This document shows positions 56,079 to 64,000 of a stretch of DNA of 64,000 nt, piece after piece. Positions within the stretch are counted from its first letter, which is position 1. Each line of letters starts with the position of its first letter. The notes below the pieces were generated by a model. It saw nothing but the letters and a program-made list of their open reading frames with translations, did no database searches and had not been told where the DNA came from. This DNA is from Bin87 sp963666415. Its GTDB lineage: Bacteria > Chloroflexota > Dehalococcoidia > Lucifugimonadales > UBA3495. A program made the translations under genes and the position numbers. The stretch is taken from the NCBI GenBank assembly GCA_963666415.2, contig CAXXPD010000002.1, forward strand, positions 620,001 through 684,000, read 5' to 3'.

Positions 56079-56744
56079 ATGGTTGGATTGTTCGCCAAAT
56101 TGGCGGAGCTCAGGACGGCGGTGGTCGAAAAGCAGCGAAAGGGGACAGAAAAGGAACGGGAGGGGGCAGAAAAGGAACGGGAGGGGGCAGAGGAGAAACG
56201 GTGGGCAGAGGCAAGCTTGGTGCTAATAGACCAGATCATTGGGAAAGCTGAGCGGTTGATGGGCGGGGCCGGTGTAGCCGACACCTTGGCGGGTACCGGT
56301 GAAGGTGCAAGTTCTGCCACTGAGGATGCGGTCAGCGATCTTCATGCTTGGCGTGAGAGTATGTTTGGTGGTGACTTGGAGTCGATGCAGTACTTCACTC
56401 CGGAACACGACGAAGAGACGGGCGCACCGGTTTACGACCACCGGGTCGTGTCTGGTAAACGGAGTAATCGCCTGAGGGCATTCGCGGCGGCGCGAGTGTA
56501 CGGGCGGAAATTGAAGACGACGTCGTTGGCGCATGCCATCTTCCTGACCGGTGAAACGCGCGCAGTGGATGCCGCATCGGTGAAGTCGTCGTTAGGCGGG
56601 CTGGTCCGGTATGGGCAGGATTGGCGACGTGAAGACGGCGGTTGGTTGGAGTACGCGGGGGAGGGGCTGTCTCCGAACCAGGAAATGATACTCCAACTGG
56701 CTGGAGAGAGGACGAAGCGACTGCAGCAGGCGGACCAGGCGTGA
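56079..56744 (+). CDS. Coiled-coil protein with 21-bp tandem repeat
   Basis: 221 residues from ATG 56079 (GGGGAGGG upstream). The N-terminus is a charged coiled coil containing two exact 7-residue repeats (KEREGAE) coded by 21-bp tandem repeats near 56150-56192. The C-terminal half (RLRAFAAARVYGRKLKTTSLAHAIFLTGETRA...VKSSLGGLVRYGQDWRREDGGWLEY) looks like a winged-helix or HTH module. No family recognised. Confidence 0.6.
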   Translation: MVGLFAKLAELRTAVVEKQRKGTEKEREGAEKEREGAEEKRWAEASLVLIDQIIGKAERLMGGAGVADTLAGTGEGASSATEDAVSDLHAWRESMFGGDLESMQYFTPEHDEETGAPVYDHRVVSGKRSNRLRAFAAARVYGRKLKTTSLAHAIFLTGETRAVDAASVKSSLGGLVRYGQDWRREDGGWLEYAGEGLSPNQEMILQLAGERTKRLQQADQA

Positions 56745-57113
56745 TCGCGCCAATGCCGGAAGATGATGACAGTTGCAGGTGGCGGTTATGGGGAGTAATC
56801 ACATAGAATAACTGCGCTAATGTGATTTACATCAGATGAAAGAAACGGCCGAAGCGGTTTGGCGACACGCGACGGCCTGAAGCATAGCCCCTTGCGGTTA
56901 ACAGGGAGGGCCACATAATGACCAATATATCACGTTGCTCGGTGAGCAGGCCCTTGTTTGGGTTGCTGGTCCGCTGGAGCGATTCAGTTCGACCGACGGC
57001 GCGTTCGGACCCTTGTGAATTTGCCGCGGTGCGCCGGCCATGAAGGCCGGTGGCGTCGCGGCTTTTTGCTTGACCACGAGAGACGAATCAGAAACCTCAA
57101 TTAGGAGTAAATC
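56745..57113. other. Gene-free stretch with terminator
   Basis: 369 bp; a terminator hairpin at 57021-57066 precedes the recombinase cluster. Confidence 0.5.
57021..57066 (+). terminator. Intrinsic terminator
   Basis: GCCGCG..GCGCCGGCC-ATGAA-GGCCGGTGGC..CGCGGC then TTTTT: a long near-perfect stem with T-run on the plus strand. Confidence 0.75.
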
Positions 57114-57713
57114 GTGAAATCAAAAAAAAACAGGTCCGCCGCCAAGGCGAGCGGCAAGTCGTCAACGGATCGTCATACCGCGGTCTGCACCCGTGTGAGC
57201 GCCGCTCAGCAGGAGAAGGAAGGGACTTCGCTGGAGTCGCAGATTGCGCGTTGCAAGCAGCGGGCCGAGGAGGACGGCTTGTCGTTCGATCCCGCCTACG
57301 TCTACAAGGAGCAGGGGACCGGTGCGGGTCTCGACCGTCCGGTGCTGGCCCAGCTTCTTCAGGCTGTGCAGGCCGGCGAGTTCGGCGTGGTCTACGTCTG
57401 CGCTCCGAACCACCTGTCCCGTAATCCTCTCGACCTGCTGTCTCTCCGTGAGGAGCTTGCGTTGGCCGGTGTCGACCTCCGCTGTGTGCGTGGTCGTTCC
57501 GACGACGCACACAAGGGCGGTCTGGCCAACGGGACTGGACTCGGCATCTTTCGAGGTAGACGCCACAAGGTGGACAAGGTCCAGACGGCAGATGAGCAAG
57601 AGGTTAGCCTAGTCCGCCTAGTCCGCGAGTTGTTGTTGAAGGGGTGGTCCGTTTGCCGCATTGCGGTTCTGTTGAACGCAATGGACACGCTGACCAAACG
57701 AGGTAGGCGCTGA
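57114..57713 (+). pseudogene. Serine recombinase fragment 1
   Basis: 199 residues. VCTRVSAAQQEKEGTSLESQ is the recombinase start with the catalytic serine in RVS; HLSRNPLDLLSLREEL supplies the second Arg motif. After about 160 residues it jumps to RLVRELLLKGWSVCRIAVLLNAM, part of the recombinase domain, and stops. The zinc ribbon and coiled coil are missing, so it is an internally deleted LSR. Confidence 0.8.
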
Positions 57714-57811
57714 AACTTCCAGATCGCCCAGCGGGTTCGATGGCGTCACCGCTTTTTGGTTGACGCCCCTCACAACTTTCGGGGTACTGGCAAATCTCAT
57801 CTACGGAGGAA

Positions 57812-58027
57812 ATGATGGAATCCCCAAAAAACAGTTCCGTCGCCAAGGCGGACCGTAATCCGGCAACGGGTCTCCTTCTGATGTACTCCCGTGTGAGTAC
57901 CGCTGGCCAGCAGGAGGAGGATGGCCCGGAACGGACGCGAGGTGACCAACCGCGTGGAACCCTACGTAGGTTGGTGGCCTTGGTAAAGAAATCTTTGCAT
58001 TGGAAAAGGAGGAAACAAGATGGCTAA
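57812..58027 (+). pseudogene. Serine recombinase fragment 2
   Basis: 71 residues. LLMYSRVSTAGQQEEDG is the first catalytic strand and helix of a resolvase domain, then the frame is lost. Its end overlaps the next gene's start by 8 bp. Confidence 0.7.
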
Positions 58028-58415
58028 GAATCCGTCGAGCTTTGGCAAGCCCGAAGTTAAAAGAACGGAACCGCGGGAGATTGGAGCCTCGTCCGCGGCA
58101 CCACGACCAGCCGAGCAGTCACTCGAGGAGGTCGTTTCGGATGATAGCGGCCTCGGAGGTTGTTGGCAATCGGCGGCAGAACCTGGCGGCATTTGGCCTG
58201 AGGAGAGGTCGTTGGACTTGCACTTGGACGGTTCGCTCGTTGAGGGCTGGGTGGCCGGTTTGCCCGTCGTGGACGGAGTGGCGGACAGCGGGTGGAAGGA
58301 GTGCAAAGGGGGCCGCGTGAGGCTGGTGGTCCACGTGAGCCGCTGTCCCGAGCAACGGGAATGGGTACGCGTGATGGCGTACGGCGGCGCCTACGCCAAG
58401 GAGGTGATGGGGTAG
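58020..58415 (+). CDS. Small LSR-associated acidic protein, copy 1
   Basis: 131 residues. Pattern SAAPRPAEQSLEEVV...GIWPEERSLDL...SLVEGWVAGLPVVDGVADSGWKECKGGRVRLVVHV..EQREWVRVMAYGGAYAKEVMG. The copy at 60312-60698 shares the whole C-terminal half and the same order before an LSR gene. I know no family. Conserved pairing makes it a candidate recombination directionality factor or LSR regulator (inference). Confidence 0.7.
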   Translation: MAKNPSSFGKPEVKRTEPREIGASSAAPRPAEQSLEEVVSDDSGLGGCWQSAAEPGGIWPEERSLDLHLDGSLVEGWVAGLPVVDGVADSGWKECKGGRVRLVVHVSRCPEQREWVRVMAYGGAYAKEVMG

Positions 58416-58439
58416 GGCGGTGATTCTGCCTTTGGAAAG

Positions 58440-58474
58440 GTCGCCGGTGACGCACCACTTGCGCCACCGGCGAC
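58440..58474. terminator. Hairpin after small protein, copy 1
   Basis: GTCGCCGGTG..GCG..CGC..CACCGGCGAC, a long stem directly after the small gene; the same structure with a different sequence follows copy 2 at 60724-60756. Lacks a T-run, so an RNA-stability or attenuation element is also possible. Confidence 0.65.
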
Positions 58475-58509
58475 GGCAGGTACTGAGTTGGACAGCAAGG
58501 AGGATTGAG

Positions 58510-58716
58510 ATGTCTACAAGGAAAGAGGGATCGGAAGCTGGCGTCGTGAGGAGAGTCTTCCGGCTTTGTGCCGAGGGCTGGAGTCTGAACCAGATTGCCG
58601 AAATATTGAATGCGGAAGAGACCGGGTCAAACAAGGGACCAGTTTCGAGCACCGCTGCTTTGCACAGCATTTTTGGGTACAAGAAGGAGGATTGGCATGT
58701 CGAAGAACCAGAATAG
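58510..58716 (+). pseudogene. Serine recombinase fragment 3
   Basis: 68 residues from ATG 58510. RRVFRLCAEGWSLNQIAEILNAE is the recombinase-domain helix pair also seen in both LSRs (VFSLYAEGVHMHRIVNILNAE). Internal piece only; its end overlaps the next LSR start. Confidence 0.7.
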
Positions 58717-60226
58717 GGCAGTGGCCTACGCACGCATTAATTTGGTCGCCCAGGCGGACGGGATGTCGCTGGACACGCAGACGGCGGAGATGGCCAGATT
58801 GGCGAAAGAGACGGGTCATTCGATTGGCCCGGGAGACGTGCTCCGGGAGATTGCGTCGGGCGCCAGCCTGGACCGGCTTCAGTTGAACAAGCTGTGCCGG
58901 ATGGCGGCTGCCGGTGAGCTTGACGCGCTGTTCGTCTACAGCCTCGACCGTCTGTCGTGTGATCCGGTGCATTTGCTGACGCTGATGAGGGAGTTCGAAG
59001 CGCACGGCATGGTGGTGCATATAGTGCGTGGCCCGTCGTATTTCACGCCGGAGGATGAACTGGTGCGGTTGGTGCTCGGGTTTTCTGAGCAACAGTGGTG
59101 TGCCAGGATCCGAGAGCACACGATTCGTGGCAAGGATTTCGCGGCTCGCAGTGGTCGGATGCCCACCGGTATGCGGGTCCAGCCCTACGGTTTCAACCTG
59201 GATCCGGAGACCAAGAAGCGGGTGGTTAACGAAGTGGAGGCCGAAGTTGCGGTGAGGGTCTTTAGCCTTTACGCCGAAGGCGTGCACATGCACCGGATAG
59301 TCAATATTTTGAACGCGGAAGGGGTCAGGACGAAAACCGGCAAGGCGTGGAGTCGGGTTGCGCTCCATCGGATGTTGTGTAACACGTCCTACATTGGGGT
59401 GGATTACTACGGCAAGACCAGGACAGTTGGTGGGCGCCGCGGTAACAGCAAGCGGGTTGCCGCACCGCGAGAGGAGTGGATTGAAATGAGTGTATACACA
59501 CCGCCGATCATCTCAAAGGAAATGTTCCAGAAGGTGCAGGAACGGTTGGGAGAAGCGCAGGCGCGTTTTCGGGGAGATAGGGCACGCCCGCGCTTCTTGG
59601 TGGGTTCTGTCAGGTGTGGGTCGTGCGACGCCTCGATGTCCGTACGTGTAGGTGCCGGGAAGTATTGGTACTACCGGTGCAGTGGGGCTTCCCGGTCGGG
59701 AGCGCAACAGGGTGCTGGATCAGGAGAATGCCGGGCGAGGGCCGTCAAAGCGGATTGCCTGGAGGACTTGGTATGGTCTCACGTGGTGGCGATTGTTCGG
59801 GACCCGAGCGGAGTAACTGCGGATCTTGAACTGAACCGTCAGGAACGCGCCGGGGAACTTGGACAGGAAATCGAGCGGCTCCGAGGCGAGGTTCAGAAAG
59901 AAGAGCAATGGGAGGTGCGCCTACTGAACCTGTGCCGTGAGGGCACGCTCAGGCTCGAGTTGCTGGTTGCGAGGATGGAAGAGTCGTCGACTTTGCTGGC
60001 GGACCTGCGGGTACGCCTGGCGGAGCTGGATGAGCAGCGTGAGAGGGAAGAAAACGCGTTGGCGGCTTGTGAGCGTGTTCGCGAGTACTGCCTGATGGTG
60101 TCCGCAAAGCTGGAAGAACTCGATCCGGCCTGCAAGAGGGCGTTGATGGCGCGCCTTGGCGTGAAGGTGCTGGTGGTTGAGGGGGAGGTGACGATCACGG
60201 CCGAAATCGACTTGGATTTGTGGTAG
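58697..60226 (+). CDS. Large serine recombinase lacking the catalytic serine
   Basis: 509 residues from ATG 58697 (AAGGAGG upstream). Full LSR layout: resolvase domain, recombinase domain, zinc ribbon (CGSC...C), coiled coil, C-terminal ITAEIDLDLW. The normal Y-A-R-V-S motif reads AYARINLVAQ, with Asn at the serine position, and the DRLSR motif reads DRLSCDPVH, losing an active-site Arg. It should not cleave DNA by the normal mechanism; a DNA-binding, regulatory role or decay is likely. About half of the residues match the LSR at 60792. Confidence 0.88.
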   Translation: MSKNQNRAVAYARINLVAQADGMSLDTQTAEMARLAKETGHSIGPGDVLREIASGASLDRLQLNKLCRMAAAGELDALFVYSLDRLSCDPVHLLTLMREFEAHGMVVHIVRGPSYFTPEDELVRLVLGFSEQQWCARIREHTIRGKDFAARSGRMPTGMRVQPYGFNLDPETKKRVVNEVEAEVAVRVFSLYAEGVHMHRIVNILNAEGVRTKTGKAWSRVALHRMLCNTSYIGVDYYGKTRTVGGRRGNSKRVAAPREEWIEMSVYTPPIISKEMFQKVQERLGEAQARFRGDRARPRFLVGSVRCGSCDASMSVRVGAGKYWYYRCSGASRSGAQQGAGSGECRARAVKADCLEDLVWSHVVAIVRDPSGVTADLELNRQERAGELGQEIERLRGEVQKEEQWEVRLLNLCREGTLRLELLVARMEESSTLLADLRVRLAELDEQREREENALAACERVREYCLMVSAKLEELDPACKRALMARLGVKVLVVEGEVTITAEIDLDLW

Positions 60227-60311
60227 TCGGCGATTGCTGCCTGATTGGGTGGCGACGGGCCGGCTGTTTTTGTATCACGAGATGCCGACAGATGAGCAAG
60301 GAGAGAATGTC

Positions 60312-60698
60312 ATGGAAAGAGATTTTACGGGCCTGACGTGGTCCGGCACAAAGAAAGCGCCGAGGGAGGGTGGAGCCTCGTCCACGGCACTACGACCAGT
60401 CGAGCGGGAACCCGAGGAGGTCGTGCTCAATCTTACGACCCTCGGAGGTGGTTTTCAATCGTCGGCGGGACCTCGCGGCATCTGGCTCGAGGAGAGGTCG
60501 CTGGATCCCGACGGTGCTCCCATTGAGGGCTGGGTGGAGGTAGTGTCGGTCGTGGACGGCGTGGCGGACAGCGGATGGCAGCCGTGTAAGGGCGGCCAAG
60601 TGTGCCTCGTGGTCCACGTGGTGGACAGTCTCAAGCAGCGGGAGTGGGTGCGGGCGATGGCGCACGGCGGGGCCTACGCCGAGGAGGTGCTGGGGTAG
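60312..60698 (+). CDS. Small LSR-associated acidic protein, copy 2
   Basis: 128 residues from ATG 60312 (AAGGAG upstream). Shares GIWLEERSLD, EGWVEVVSVVDGVADSGWQPCKGGQVCLVVHV and REWVRAMAHGGAYAEEVLG with copy 1. It precedes the functional-looking LSR by 93 bp, with a hairpin between. Confidence 0.7.
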   Translation: MERDFTGLTWSGTKKAPREGGASSTALRPVEREPEEVVLNLTTLGGGFQSSAGPRGIWLEERSLDPDGAPIEGWVEVVSVVDGVADSGWQPCKGGQVCLVVHVVDSLKQREWVRAMAHGGAYAEEVLG

Positions 60699-60723
60699 GG
60701 CGGGGAAATCCGCCGTTCACAAG

Positions 60724-60756
60724 GTCGCCGCGACGCACAACGTCCGTCGCGGCGAC
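60724..60756. terminator. Hairpin after small protein, copy 2
   Basis: GTCGCCGCGACG - loop - CGTCGCGGCGAC, perfect 12-bp stem between the small gene and the LSR. Confidence 0.7.
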
Positions 60757-60791
60757 AGCCGAAATTCAGTTTGCCAACAAGGAGAATTGAT

Positions 60792-62342
60792 ATGTCGAAG
60801 AATCGGAAAAGGGCCCTAGGCTACCCGCGGGTGAGTGGGGCGGTTCAGGAAGATGGGACTTCGCTGGACACGCAGGCAGCGGAAATGATGAAGCTTGCGA
60901 ATGCCATGGGGTATCAGATTGACCCTGAGGACATTCTGCCTGAAGTTCGTTCAGGCGTGCATCTGTTCCGGCCGCAGTTGGACAAGATCCGTGGGATGGC
61001 AGCTGCTGGTGAGATTGACGCCCTGTTCGTCTACACCACGGACCGGTTATCTCGTGACCCTGTTGACTTGCTGGTGCTGCTCAGGGAGTTCAAGGTCCAC
61101 GGGGTGGAGGTTTATTTCGTGCAAGACCCGTCGGACAACTCGCCGGAGGGCGAGTTGGTGAAGTTCGTGCTTGGGTTTTCGGCGGGCCGTGAGCACGCCA
61201 TGATTCGGGAGCGAACCATGCGTGGCAAGCGCGCTGTGGCGCGTGGCGGTCGGATGCCGGTCGGTAGTCCGCACGGAACCTATGGTTATGACTACGACCG
61301 GACGGCGAAAAAGCTCTCGGTGAACGAAGAGGAAGCTGAGGTGGTGAAGCGGATCTTCCGGCTCTATGTCGAAGGCTGGAGCATGTTTCGGGTTGCCAAG
61401 AAGTTGAACGTCGAAGGAATCCCGTCGAAATCGGGGGTGTTATGGAGTGTGACTGCACTCCGGGGGTTGTTGTCGAACACGTCCTACATTGGGATCGATT
61501 ACTACGGGAAGACCAAGTTGGTTCGCGGAGTAGACGGCAAGTACAAACAGGTTGACGTGCCGAGAGAGGAATGGATTGAGATAAGGGAATATTCACCAGT
61601 GATTATCTCTGAGGCAATGTTTCAGAAGGCGCAGGAACGTTTGGAAATAACGCAGGGGCGTTACCGCGGGAAAAACGCGCGCCGTTACCTCATGACCGGA
61701 ATAGCGGTGTGCGGGTTTTGCGGGCGCCCGGTAAGCGGGACTGGTGGTAGTGGGAAATATAGGTACTACCGTTGCAATGGGCGGCGGGCAGAGCATCCCC
61801 CTAATTTCGACGAAGCGGCGCGCTGCCCGTCGGAGCGCATCAACGCGGCCTGGTTGGAGGAACAGGTGTGGTTTCGCATCGTGGCGATGGTTCGGGACCC
61901 GAGCGGCATCATTACGGACTTGGAGTTGAACTTCCAGACAGGTGGCGGGGAAATTGGGAAGGAAATTAATCGGTTACGTAGCGAAGTCCGGAAAGCCGAA
62001 CAGGAGGAAGTGCGGCTGTTGGGGCTGTACCGTCCTGGCACGGTTCGTGTAGAATTGCTGGAAGCAGAGATGGGGAAGTTGTCGGCTACGCTCGAGGGTC
62101 TGCGGAGACGGCTGGCGGCGCTGGAGGAGCAACGTTTGAAAGAGGAAAGCGTTGTGGCAGCAGGTGAGCGTATTCGCGATTACTGCCTGAGGGTGTCGGT
62201 AAGTTTGGAAGGACTGGATGCCGATGGGAAGAGGGCGTTGATGTCGCGCTTGGGGGTGAAGGTGGTGGCGGTGAAGGGAGACTTGATGATCACGGCAGAG
62301 ATTGACCCTGGATTTGTGGCAAATGAAGAGTCATCAGCATGA
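60792..62342 (+). CDS. Large serine recombinase (island integrase)
   Basis: 516 residues from ATG 60792 (AAGGAGAA upstream). Catalytic YPRVSGAVQEDGTSLDTQ (Ser in RVS), DRLSRDPVDLLVLL, recombinase domain (RIFRLYVEGWSMFRVAKKLNVEG), zinc ribbon (CGFCGRPV...C), coiled coil. It ends at the right island junction: the stop TGA (62340-62342) is made of the last base of the AGCAT core plus two SDR bases. In the excised form the frame would continue 27 residues into 3113-3195. This is the best candidate for the enzyme that integrated the island. Confidence 0.92.
   Translation: MSKNRKRALGYPRVSGAVQEDGTSLDTQAAEMMKLANAMGYQIDPEDILPEVRSGVHLFRPQLDKIRGMAAAGEIDALFVYTTDRLSRDPVDLLVLLREFKVHGVEVYFVQDPSDNSPEGELVKFVLGFSAGREHAMIRERTMRGKRAVARGGRMPVGSPHGTYGYDYDRTAKKLSVNEEEAEVVKRIFRLYVEGWSMFRVAKKLNVEGIPSKSGVLWSVTALRGLLSNTSYIGIDYYGKTKLVRGVDGKYKQVDVPREEWIEIREYSPVIISEAMFQKAQERLEITQGRYRGKNARRYLMTGIAVCGFCGRPVSGTGGSGKYRYYRCNGRRAEHPPNFDEAARCPSERINAAWLEEQVWFRIVAMVRDPSGIITDLELNFQTGGGEIGKEINRLRSEVRKAEQEEVRLLGLYRPGTVRVELLEAEMGKLSATLEGLRRRLAALEEQRLKEESVVAAGERIRDYCLRVSVSLEGLDADGKRALMSRLGVKVVAVKGDLMITAEIDPGFVANEESSA
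62336..62340. other. Right island junction (attR core AGCAT)
   Basis: Shared with 3108-3112; SDR sequence resumes at 62341. Confidence 0.85.
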
Positions 62343-62783
62343 TGCTGACCACCAAGTACGCGGTGCCGAAGATGATCGCCGGCGGCGGCGGCAGCATCAT
62401 CAACATGTCGTCCATCGCCGGCGTGCGGGCCGGCAGCGGCGCGGCCAGCGTGCCCTATTCGGCGTCCAAGGCCGGTGTAATAGGTATGTCGGAGACGATG
62501 GCGGTGCAACCTGGGCCGGGACAACGTGCGGGTGAACGTCATTGCGCCCGGCCACATCTACACGCCCATGGTCGGCGGCACGATGGAGCCGGTTACCCGC
62601 GAACGGCGTCGCAAAGCCGGCCCGCTGGGAGTGGAGGGCAACGCCTGGGACATTGCCTACGCGGCGCTTTTCCTGGCCAGCGACGAGTCGCGCTGGGTGT
62701 CCGGCGTTGTGCTGCCCGTGGACGCCGGCCTGCTGGCCGCCACACCGCTCGCCATGTACTCCCGCATCCAGGAGGGCGAGTAG
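62341..62783 (+). pseudogene. Short-chain dehydrogenase, 3' part
   Basis: Continues the SDR of 2724-3112: MMLTTKYAVPKM, SIINMSSIAG, catalytic YSASK, then a one-base insertion near 62510 (CAACCTGGGCC) shifts the frame; the corrected end VRVNVIAPGHIYTPM...FLASDESRWVSGVVLPVDAG reads to TAG 62781-62783. With the amber codon upstream the gene would be inactive even without the island. Confidence 0.9.
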
Positions 62784-62791
62784 CGGGCGGT

Positions 62792-63226
62792 TTGACATAC
62801 CTCGAAATCCTGCCGTACCTTGAAGGTGCGGCCTACATCGCTATAGTAATCGCCGTACTGGGAGTGCCACAGTTGCTTTCAAGTTATTTTGATATCAGGG
62901 AGCGACGCCGTAACCGGGAAGAGGATCTTCGCAACCGGGAAGAGGTACGCCGAGCCGACGAACTGCGGCTCAGCGAGCGCCAATTGGAAGCGGAACGCAT
63001 CCGGCTGCAAGAACGCGCCGAAGCGGAGAGGCGGCACCAGGAAACCTTGACCGCCTTGATGGGTATCATCGCGACGCGAACCAACGGCGGACGGGGCACT
63101 TGGGAATCGCAAAACGACACTATGCAGGAAATCCTCCGCCGTCTGGCGGCAATCGAAGCCGCTTTGGGATTGCAACCCGACCCGCCGGACAGCTCTCCGG
63201 AAGACGAAACCGCGCATACCGGCTGA
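62792..63226 (+). CDS. Membrane-anchored coiled-coil protein
   Basis: 144 residues from TTG 62792 (GCGGGCGG upstream). N-terminal TM helix (AAYIAIVIAVLGVPQLLSSYF), then a long R/E/A-rich coiled coil (REEDLRNREEVRRADELRLSERQLEAERIRLQERAEAERR) and an acidic tail. No family assigned. Confidence 0.65.
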   Translation: MTYLEILPYLEGAAYIAIVIAVLGVPQLLSSYFDIRERRRNREEDLRNREEVRRADELRLSERQLEAERIRLQERAEAERRHQETLTALMGIIATRTNGGRGTWESQNDTMQEILRRLAAIEAALGLQPDPPDSSPEDETAHTG

Positions 63227-63233
63227 TAATAAG

Positions 63234-63689
63234 ATGCCAGATGCTGACCTACCCATTACCCTGAAAATCGTCGAAACTGCCGCCGATCTGGAGGGGGCCA
63301 TCGCCGTCCGGATGCGTGTGTTCGTGGGTGAGCAGGGCATTCCCGCTGACGTTGAGGTGGACGCCGCCGACACCGCCTCCGACACCGTCCACGCCGTTGC
63401 CTTCCGCGGGGGAAGGGTGATTGGCACCGGGCGTTTGCTGCCGGACGTGGACGGCAAGGGGCCGCACATTGGCCGCATGGCGGTTGAGCAGCAATCTCGA
63501 CGCGGCGGCGTGGGTGGCCAGATTCTGGAGTTTCTGGAAGGACAGGCCCGCAATCTGGGGTTCAGTCGGGTCACGCTGCACGCCCAGGAATACGTCAAAT
63601 CTTTTTACGCGGCCCACGGGTACCGGGAGGTTGGCGAGATGTTTCTGGAAGTGGACATCCCCCACCGCGAGATGGTCAAGGACTTGTAG
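63234..63689 (+). CDS. GNAT acetyltransferase
   Basis: 151 residues from ATG 63234. FVGEQGIPADVEVDAADTASDTVHAVAF, GRMAVEQQSRRGGVGGQIL (acetyl-CoA binding motif A, RRGGVGG) and LHAQEYVKSFYAAHGYREVGEMFLEVDIPHREM are typical ElaA-like GNAT features. Substrate unknown. Seven bp after the coiled-coil gene. Confidence 0.88.
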   Translation: MPDADLPITLKIVETAADLEGAIAVRMRVFVGEQGIPADVEVDAADTASDTVHAVAFRGGRVIGTGRLLPDVDGKGPHIGRMAVEQQSRRGGVGGQILEFLEGQARNLGFSRVTLHAQEYVKSFYAAHGYREVGEMFLEVDIPHREMVKDL

Positions 63690-63716
63690 AGGGTTACGCG
63701 TACCCACTCCAATCGG

Positions 63717-63842
63717 TCATTGCGAGGAACGCCCGCTCATCCCGAACTCGTCGAGGGACGTGGCAATCTCGATGAGGTTGAACGCACGTCGGCGAACCGC
63801 TGTTGCTAAGAAGATGAGATTGCCACGCTACGCCTGCAATGA
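63717..63842. repeat. Nested palindromic intergenic repeat
   Basis: Outer inverted repeat TCATTGC/GCAATGA and inner CGTGGCAATCTC/GAGATTGCCACG. This style of interspersed palindrome is common in several environmental bacterial phyla. Confidence 0.75.
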
Positions 63843-63917
63843 CAAAGTGGCTACGCCTGAGTCTGTAGAGGCGATTAAGCCAATTTACCTTCACCCAACC
63901 CATTGACCCTCACCCTA

Positions 63918-63941
63918 ACCCTCTCCCATCAAGGGAGAGGG
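63918..63941. terminator. Terminator-like hairpin
   Basis: CCCTCTCCC-ATCAA-GGGAGAGGG, a common intergenic hairpin; likely terminator for the GNAT gene. Confidence 0.65.
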
Positions 63942-64000
63942 GATTAGATAACGGGGCGGCTTATCGGCTGCCCCGGTTTGTCGAATTGCACCGTTTGGCC

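Larger units (their letters stand above)
3113..62340. mobile_element. 59.2-kb genomic island integrated in the SDR gene
   Basis: The boundaries are defined by the two halves of one SDR gene and the shared AGCAT. An LSR gene ends exactly at the right boundary. The content is accessory: defence-like genes, IS elements, MITE, recombinase fragments, dispersed repeats and many broken genes. No replication or conjugation genes were recognised, so it looks like an integrative island that is either mobilised in trans or decayed. A second LSR-tail copy at 38.83 kb suggests it grew by accretion. Confidence 0.85.

Overview
The window looks like a high-GC bacterial genome fragment. I suspect Chloroflexota (SAR202/Dehalococcoidia-like), because it carries two UGA-encoded selenoproteins (a UGSC-family protein and an AhpD-like protein), a DUF4349 lipoprotein, fibronectin-III surface proteins and a zinc-ribbon protein. 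That placement is inference: there is no rRNA or marker gene here.

Flanks (1-3112 and 62341-64000). The left flank is a metabolic cluster: a UGSC-associated protein cut by the window edge, a UGSC selenoprotein, a hotdog thioesterase gene broken by a 176-bp MITE and a frameshift, a CxxU AhpD-like selenoprotein, and the 5' part of a short-chain dehydrogenase (SDR). The 3' part of the same SDR lies at 62341, followed by a membrane coiled-coil protein, a GNAT acetyltransferase and intergenic palindromes. Both selenoprotein UGAs are followed at the same distance by a perfect 7-bp hairpin with a 3-nt loop starting in G, which fits bacterial SECIS elements.

Island (3113-62340, 59.2 kb). It sits inside the SDR gene. 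The junctions share AGCAT, and joining them restores the SDR frame. A large serine recombinase (LSR) gene abuts the right junction, and its stop codon is created by the junction itself. In the excised circle the same frame would run into the left end of the island and add a 27-residue tail. A second copy of this tail at 38.83 kb suggests a scar of another element. The right end (57.1-62.3 kb) is a recombinase nursery: fragments, one LSR that has lost its catalytic serine, one intact-looking LSR, and two copies of a small acidic partner protein.

Island cargo is mostly defence-like or unknown: a GHKL ATPase / radical SAM / truncated methylase operon (3.3-6.6 kb); HsdR-N-like proteins (7.3 and 30.6 kb); a duplicated operon of a Cas4-like nuclease, a variable large gene and two small genes (7.9-12.2 and 34.8-36.9 kb); RNase HI followed by an HNH remnant (15.3-16.3 kb); a HEPN-like protein; and a PLD-SNF2 helicase, 586-aa unknown protein, HNH-like protein and N6-methylase cluster (39.5-50.5 kb). 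There are also surface or secreted proteins: a DUF4349 lipoprotein, an FN3 giant gene, an amino-acid binding lipoprotein and a Cache lipoprotein.

Decay is a main theme. Two identical-length 1470-bp IS copies (9-bp TSDs), one IS21-family element (4-bp TSD), a MITE that itself hosts an IS, in-frame stops and frameshifts have broken at least eight genes. The intergenic space holds several dispersed hairpin repeat families, many of which probably act as terminators. No CRISPR array or rRNA was seen, and only one degenerate tRNA-like sequence.
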